Assembly (NCBI GenBank): GCA_016840025.1
Contig: JAEOTF010000329.1
Coordinates: 1 to 27,883 of the forward strand
Length of the DNA: 27,883 nucleotides
Direction: 5' to 3'
Source: Candidatus Hodarchaeota archaeon
GTDB lineage: Archaea > Asgardarchaeota > Heimdallarchaeia > Hodarchaeales > YT1-039
Below are positions 25,516-27,883 of the stretch, piece by piece. Both the position numbers and the translations under genes were made by a program. The notes beneath the pieces were generated by a model. That model saw only the letters and a list, made by a program, of their open reading frames with translations, searched no databases and was not told the DNA's origin. How positions within the stretch are numbered: position 1 is the first letter of the stretch; every line of letters starts with the position of its first letter.

Positions 25516-25531
25516 TGTTAAGTGATATTTT

Positions 25532-26428
25532 ATGGATCCGCATAGTATTTCACAGGATTACTCATGGCGTCGGCTGGGTTTTCTTCAATTATCTATAATT
25601 ACGTTACTTTGGAAAAGGGAAATGTACGGATTAGAGTTATCAAATAATCTTAAGATGAATGGCTATCCAATTGGTGCTGGACAGCTTTATCCTACTCTTA
25701 ATCGGTTAAAAAAGAATGATTTGATCTCGGTACGAGAAGAAATAAGAAAAGGTGCCAATAGAAAATTTTTCAAGACAACAAATTCTGGTAGAAAGCTTGT
25801 AAGAACCTATTTGGCTAATTTTATGAATTTATTCCCGGAACTGATTGCTGAATATTATACTTTTGTGAAAGATGATTTATATAATTTAACAGAATTATCT
25901 CCTGGGATGGTAATTGCAGATTTATCATTCCGGCGAACTGATTCTATCTGGCATCCAGAAACAGATTTGTGTCAGCACATAGGACCAACTGGTCGTATGT
26001 TTCTAACAGCCTCAAGCAAAGAGAACCTTTCTGCGATAAATGATAGAATAGAATATCAAAAACTTCAGGATATTATTACTATTGTTGAAGTTGATCAAGG
26101 AAAGACTCACCTTCCGGATAACTCGGTTGATTTAGTGCTTTGTGCGTTTACACTTAAAAAAAATGGTTCTGAATGGCTTATACCCGAAATGTGTCGTATT
26201 TTAAAACCGAATGGGAAAGGAATCATCATAGATACGCTAAAATTCGAAAAAAAGGCTGATGTAAGATATGTATATACGGATTTATTTGTAGAACTGTCAC
26301 AAAATGATTCAGACACAGGAATAAACCTTGAAGCAGTAGAAAGTTTACTTAATAAGAATGGGTTGATTATCAAAAATAAAATGGAAAATAAGGGAGTAAA
26401 ATATTTAGAAGTAATGAAGGAAAATTAA
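25532..26428 (+). CDS. PadR-type winged-helix regulator fused to a decayed methyltransferase-like domain
   Basis: A 298-residue protein. Residues about 12-95 form a PadR winged helix (LQLSIITLLWKREMYGLEL, then GQLYPTLNRLKKNDLISVRE, wing around RKGANRKFFKTT). Residues about 120-295 follow the class I methyltransferase plan (SPGMVIADL; GPTGRMFL; LPDNSVDLVLCAFTL; EMCRILKPNGKGIIID). The SAM-binding Gly-rich loop is replaced by SFRRTD after the ADL strand, and the acidic residue expected after strand 2 is missing (FLTASS). It is likely a transcription factor whose second domain senses a ligand or only dimerises. It faces away from the SBP gene across a shared regulatory region, so it is a candidate regulator of it. 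Domain calls are fairly firm; ligand and targets are unknown. Confidence 0.8.
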   Translation: MDPHSISQDYSWRRLGFLQLSIITLLWKREMYGLELSNNLKMNGYPIGAGQLYPTLNRLKKNDLISVREEIRKGANRKFFKTTNSGRKLVRTYLANFMNLFPELIAEYYTFVKDDLYNLTELSPGMVIADLSFRRTDSIWHPETDLCQHIGPTGRMFLTASSKENLSAINDRIEYQKLQDIITIVEVDQGKTHLPDNSVDLVLCAFTLKKNGSEWLIPEMCRILKPNGKGIIIDTLKFEKKADVRYVYTDLFVELSQNDSDTGINLEAVESLLNKNGLIIKNKMENKGVKYLEVMKEN

Positions 26429-26498
26429 CTTAAACAAGATTCCAGTTTGTCACTAAGATAATTAGAAAAACTCATCTCCCTAAAATTTTATGATATTC

Positions 26499-26930
26499 TT
26501 ACGCACCGAGCTCATTTAATCGTTGGATTACCTCTTTTAATACTTTATGGTGTCTTTTCTCATCTTCAAGAATTTGCTTAAGTATCATCTTTATTCCTGG
26601 GTCATCTATCTTTTTAATTGCTTCTTCAGTGCTTTTGATCATATCCTGCTCAAGTTCAACATGTTTTTGCAGTGATTTCTCAGTAGCTACTTGTCCCACG
26701 TATTTATCGATTCGGTAGTCCCATAAGTATTTAGGTTCCCCCGCTTTCACTGTTTCTATTAATGTCTTTAGCATTTCAGCATGTTTTTGACTATCCATGC
26801 GAATTTGTTTTAACATAAGCTTAGCTCCAGCACTTTTAAGCTGTTCTTCCTTCTCCTGAGATATCTTAACATTAGTCAATTCCATCTCTAAGTGTTTTTC
26901 CAACATAGCTAACAGTTCATTTTGTTCCAT
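26499..26930 (-). CDS. Ferritin-like four-helix protein
   Basis: A 143-residue, all-helical protein with a ferritin/rubrerythrin-like pattern: four helices carrying acidic residues and histidines at Glu17, Asp46/His50 (DSQKHAEM), His90/Glu92/Glu94 (HVELEQDM) and Glu124/His127 (EDEKRHHKV). Helix D has a proper ExxH; helix B has SxxH in its place, so the diiron site may be incomplete or altered. It may bind iron or protect against oxidants, or serve only as a scaffold. The ATG at 26930 is chosen because AGGG lies about 10 bases upstream; a TTG at 26951 would add seven residues. No rubredoxin domain is present. It converges on the PadR-type gene. Confidence 0.75.
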   Translation of the reverse strand: MEQNELLAMLEKHLEMELTNVKISQEKEEQLKSAGAKLMLKQIRMDSQKHAEMLKTLIETVKAGEPKYLWDYRIDKYVGQVATEKSLQKHVELEQDMIKSTEEAIKKIDDPGIKMILKQILEDEKRHHKVLKEVIQRLNELGA

Positions 26931-27316
26931 GATAATCAACCCTATTTTCAACTTTTGTAAGAAATCGCTTAAAAGTTCTTATTAAATTAATGATCATTTT
27001 TACAGAATATTATGCAAGACAGCCCATTGCTTTCGATGTGGGATGACGGGTGTATGTGCCTCTCTTGTTCTTGATCTCAGGAGTGAAAAGTAGAATTAGA
27101 CGGAAAAGAGAACGAAAGTAGTTATAAGCATGAAAATGACGAGGGCTTCACTTTTATCAAAGAAAGTGCAAGAAACCCCAGTCATTACTCGCCATGCTTT
27201 AATGAAAAGGTAATTTTGCAGTATTAAAGATAACATAAAAGAAAACTAATTCGTATCTAAAATATTAAAGAATTAAAGAAAAAAGAAAAAAAGAAGGAGA
27301 GAGTGTACCTGTTGCT
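26931..27316. other. Non-coding gap between the second SBP gene and the ferritin-like gene
   Basis: This is 386 bases with no supported gene. A 27-codon plus-strand frame (27130-27213) is too short and isolated to call. The first part must hold the promoter of the ferritin-like gene, and the right end holds the terminator of the SBP gene. Confidence 0.45.
27265..27300 (-). terminator. Pyrimidine/U-rich terminator of the second SBP gene
   Basis: On the minus strand, about 17-50 bases after the TAG stop at 27317, the sequence runs through CTCTCTCCTTC and then TTTTTTTCTTTTTTC. This matches the arrangement after the first SBP gene. Confidence 0.6.
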
Positions 27317-27883
27317 CTAACGCTTACGTTTCCGTGGTAGGATCGTAAGAACTAGGAAGGATCCTAGACAGAGCAATAACATCTCTGCTAATCCGAATCC
27401 TGCACCGCCGTCTTCGGATGATTCTGGCTCAGAAGTTTCTGGCTCAGTGGTGGTTTCTGGTTCGGTGGTGGTTTCTGGTTCGGTGGTAGTCGTGATGGGT
27501 TCTGTATATCCTGTCTCACGGATTCCGTCACCATCAGTGTCTAGATACCCAGCCGCTTCAAGAATTGCATAAGCTCTTGCCGGATTATAGGCGTAGATGT
27601 CGGATGCAGAGTTGTGCCATGTACCGTAGTAACTTTCGGGGAGATATTGGTTGTAGATCGCTATAGCATTGCCGCCTTCGGACGCTTCCACAATCGCGTC
27701 GTAATCGATCGCATAATCTATCGCTTGACGGACCCGCTTGTCACTGAGTGGGAAGATGTTAGTGTTAATCCACATCATTTTACGCCAAATTGAGGGAGCG
27801 CTGACCATTTTAATATCACCGGGATATTCCTGCGCTGCAGTGGTAATCTCGGACCACATGTATCGGAGCATGTCCACATCACC
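27317..27883 (-). CDS. Second family-5 solute-binding protein, 3' end only (cut by window edge)
   Basis: The frame is open from the right window edge to a TAG at 27317-27319, giving the last 188 residues of a close paralog of the SBP at 22821-24845. From RYMW to GDGIRETG I count about 18 differences in 119 aligned residues (about 85% identity). It then has its own stalk of Glu-Pro-Glu-Thr-Thr-Thr units, DGGAGF, a transmembrane helix and RKRKR. Like its paralog it ends where a normal family member would enter its third domain, so it is probably permuted too. The true start lies outside the window; the GTG at 27877 is internal. Confidence 0.88.
   Translation of the reverse strand, partial: GDVDMLRYMWSEITTAAQEYPGDIKMVSAPSIWRKMMWINTNIFPLSDKRVRQAIDYAIDYDAIVEASEGGNAIAIYNQYLPESYYGTWHNSASDIYAYNPARAYAILEAAGYLDTDGDGIRETGYTEPITTTTEPETTTEPETTTEPETSEPESSEDGGAGFGLAEMLLLCLGSFLVLTILPRKRKR
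27424..27486 (-). repeat. 18-bp tandem repeat encoding the Glu-Pro-Thr stalk
   Basis: The plus-strand unit reading roughly TCTGGTTCGGTGGTGGTT recurs about three times and encodes a six-residue EPETTT unit. It takes the place of the ETTTTTTT stalk of the paralog, so the two proteins share anchor and binding domain but have independently expanded stalks. Confidence 0.8.

Larger units (their letters stand above)
24846..25531. other. Divergent regulatory region between the SBP and PadR-type genes
   Basis: This is 686 bases without a supported gene; a 73-codon open frame at 25042-25263 lies in extreme AT-rich sequence and looks random. From the left it holds the 10-bp repeats and TATA-like box of the SBP gene (24851-24887). 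A 10-bp inverted repeat follows (ATGCTACAAG at 24920-24929, CTTGTAGCAT at 24984-24993), then a very AT-rich island (about 25070-25230), and finally the dyad-flanked TATA-like box of the PadR-type gene (25473-25515). Confidence 0.6.

Noticed and set aside
27130..27213. 27-codon plus-strand frame beginning MKMTRASLL
   Set aside because: Too short and isolated, with no strong ribosome binding site. It is worth only a note in the gap entry.
26931..27316. Possible tRNA or box C/D RNA in the gap
   Set aside because: No T-loop GTTCRA motif, no acceptor stem and no paired C (RUGAUGA) and D (CUGA) boxes could be found.

Overview
The window reads as low-GC archaeal chromosome and most resembles an Asgard-type archaeon (Lokiarchaeia/Heimdallarchaeia-like). 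This is inferred from gene content, not from a marker gene. The evidence is: a canonical Rab/Ras-like small GTPase with an intact catalytic glutamine; a NosD-type beta-helix surface protein; PiT and DUF47 phosphate genes; a cytosolic reductive-dehalogenase-like protein; TATA-like promoter boxes with GGAG-type ribosome binding sites; frequent TTG/GTG starts; and pyrimidine-rich terminators. There are no rRNAs, tRNAs, CRISPR arrays or transposases.

Left part (1-5.9 kb): the tail of an unknown gene, a surface protein with a C-terminal membrane anchor, a small Cys-rich protein, a phosphate-uptake pair (DUF47 regulator then PiT permease), a Cys-rich radical SAM enzyme of the AmrS/PflA type, and, facing away from it, a corrinoid/FeS reductive-dehalogenase-like protein.

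Middle (6.1-17 kb): a four-PAS, one-GAF histidine kinase is followed in the same reading frame by a single-domain response regulator, and the junction carries a perfect 21-bp direct repeat. Next comes a leftward run of beta-helix surface protein with a cytosolic coiled-coil tail, small GTPase and extended SDR. A DUF362 ferredoxin-like protein and an ADP-ribosylglycohydrolase follow.

Right part (17-27.9 kb): a tight leftward ABC operon encodes a fused two-domain permease, two different ATPases and a second DUF47/PhoU-like protein, with no binding protein beside it. Upstream is a 734-base gap rich in CTATAG palindromes. After a small unknown gene comes an extracellular family-5 solute-binding protein (SBP) with a Thr-rich stalk and a membrane anchor. 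Its two halves appear to be in reversed order, i.e. circularly permuted. A PadR-type regulator fused to a decayed methyltransferase domain, a ferritin-like protein, and the 3' end of a second, roughly 85% identical SBP complete the window.

The strongest candidates for something undescribed are the permuted, membrane-anchored SBP pair with helically phased repeats at the promoter; the PadR/pseudo-methyltransferase regulator with a dyad around its own TATA box; the ABC-DUF47 operon with its palindromes; and the surface beta-helix/GTPase cluster.
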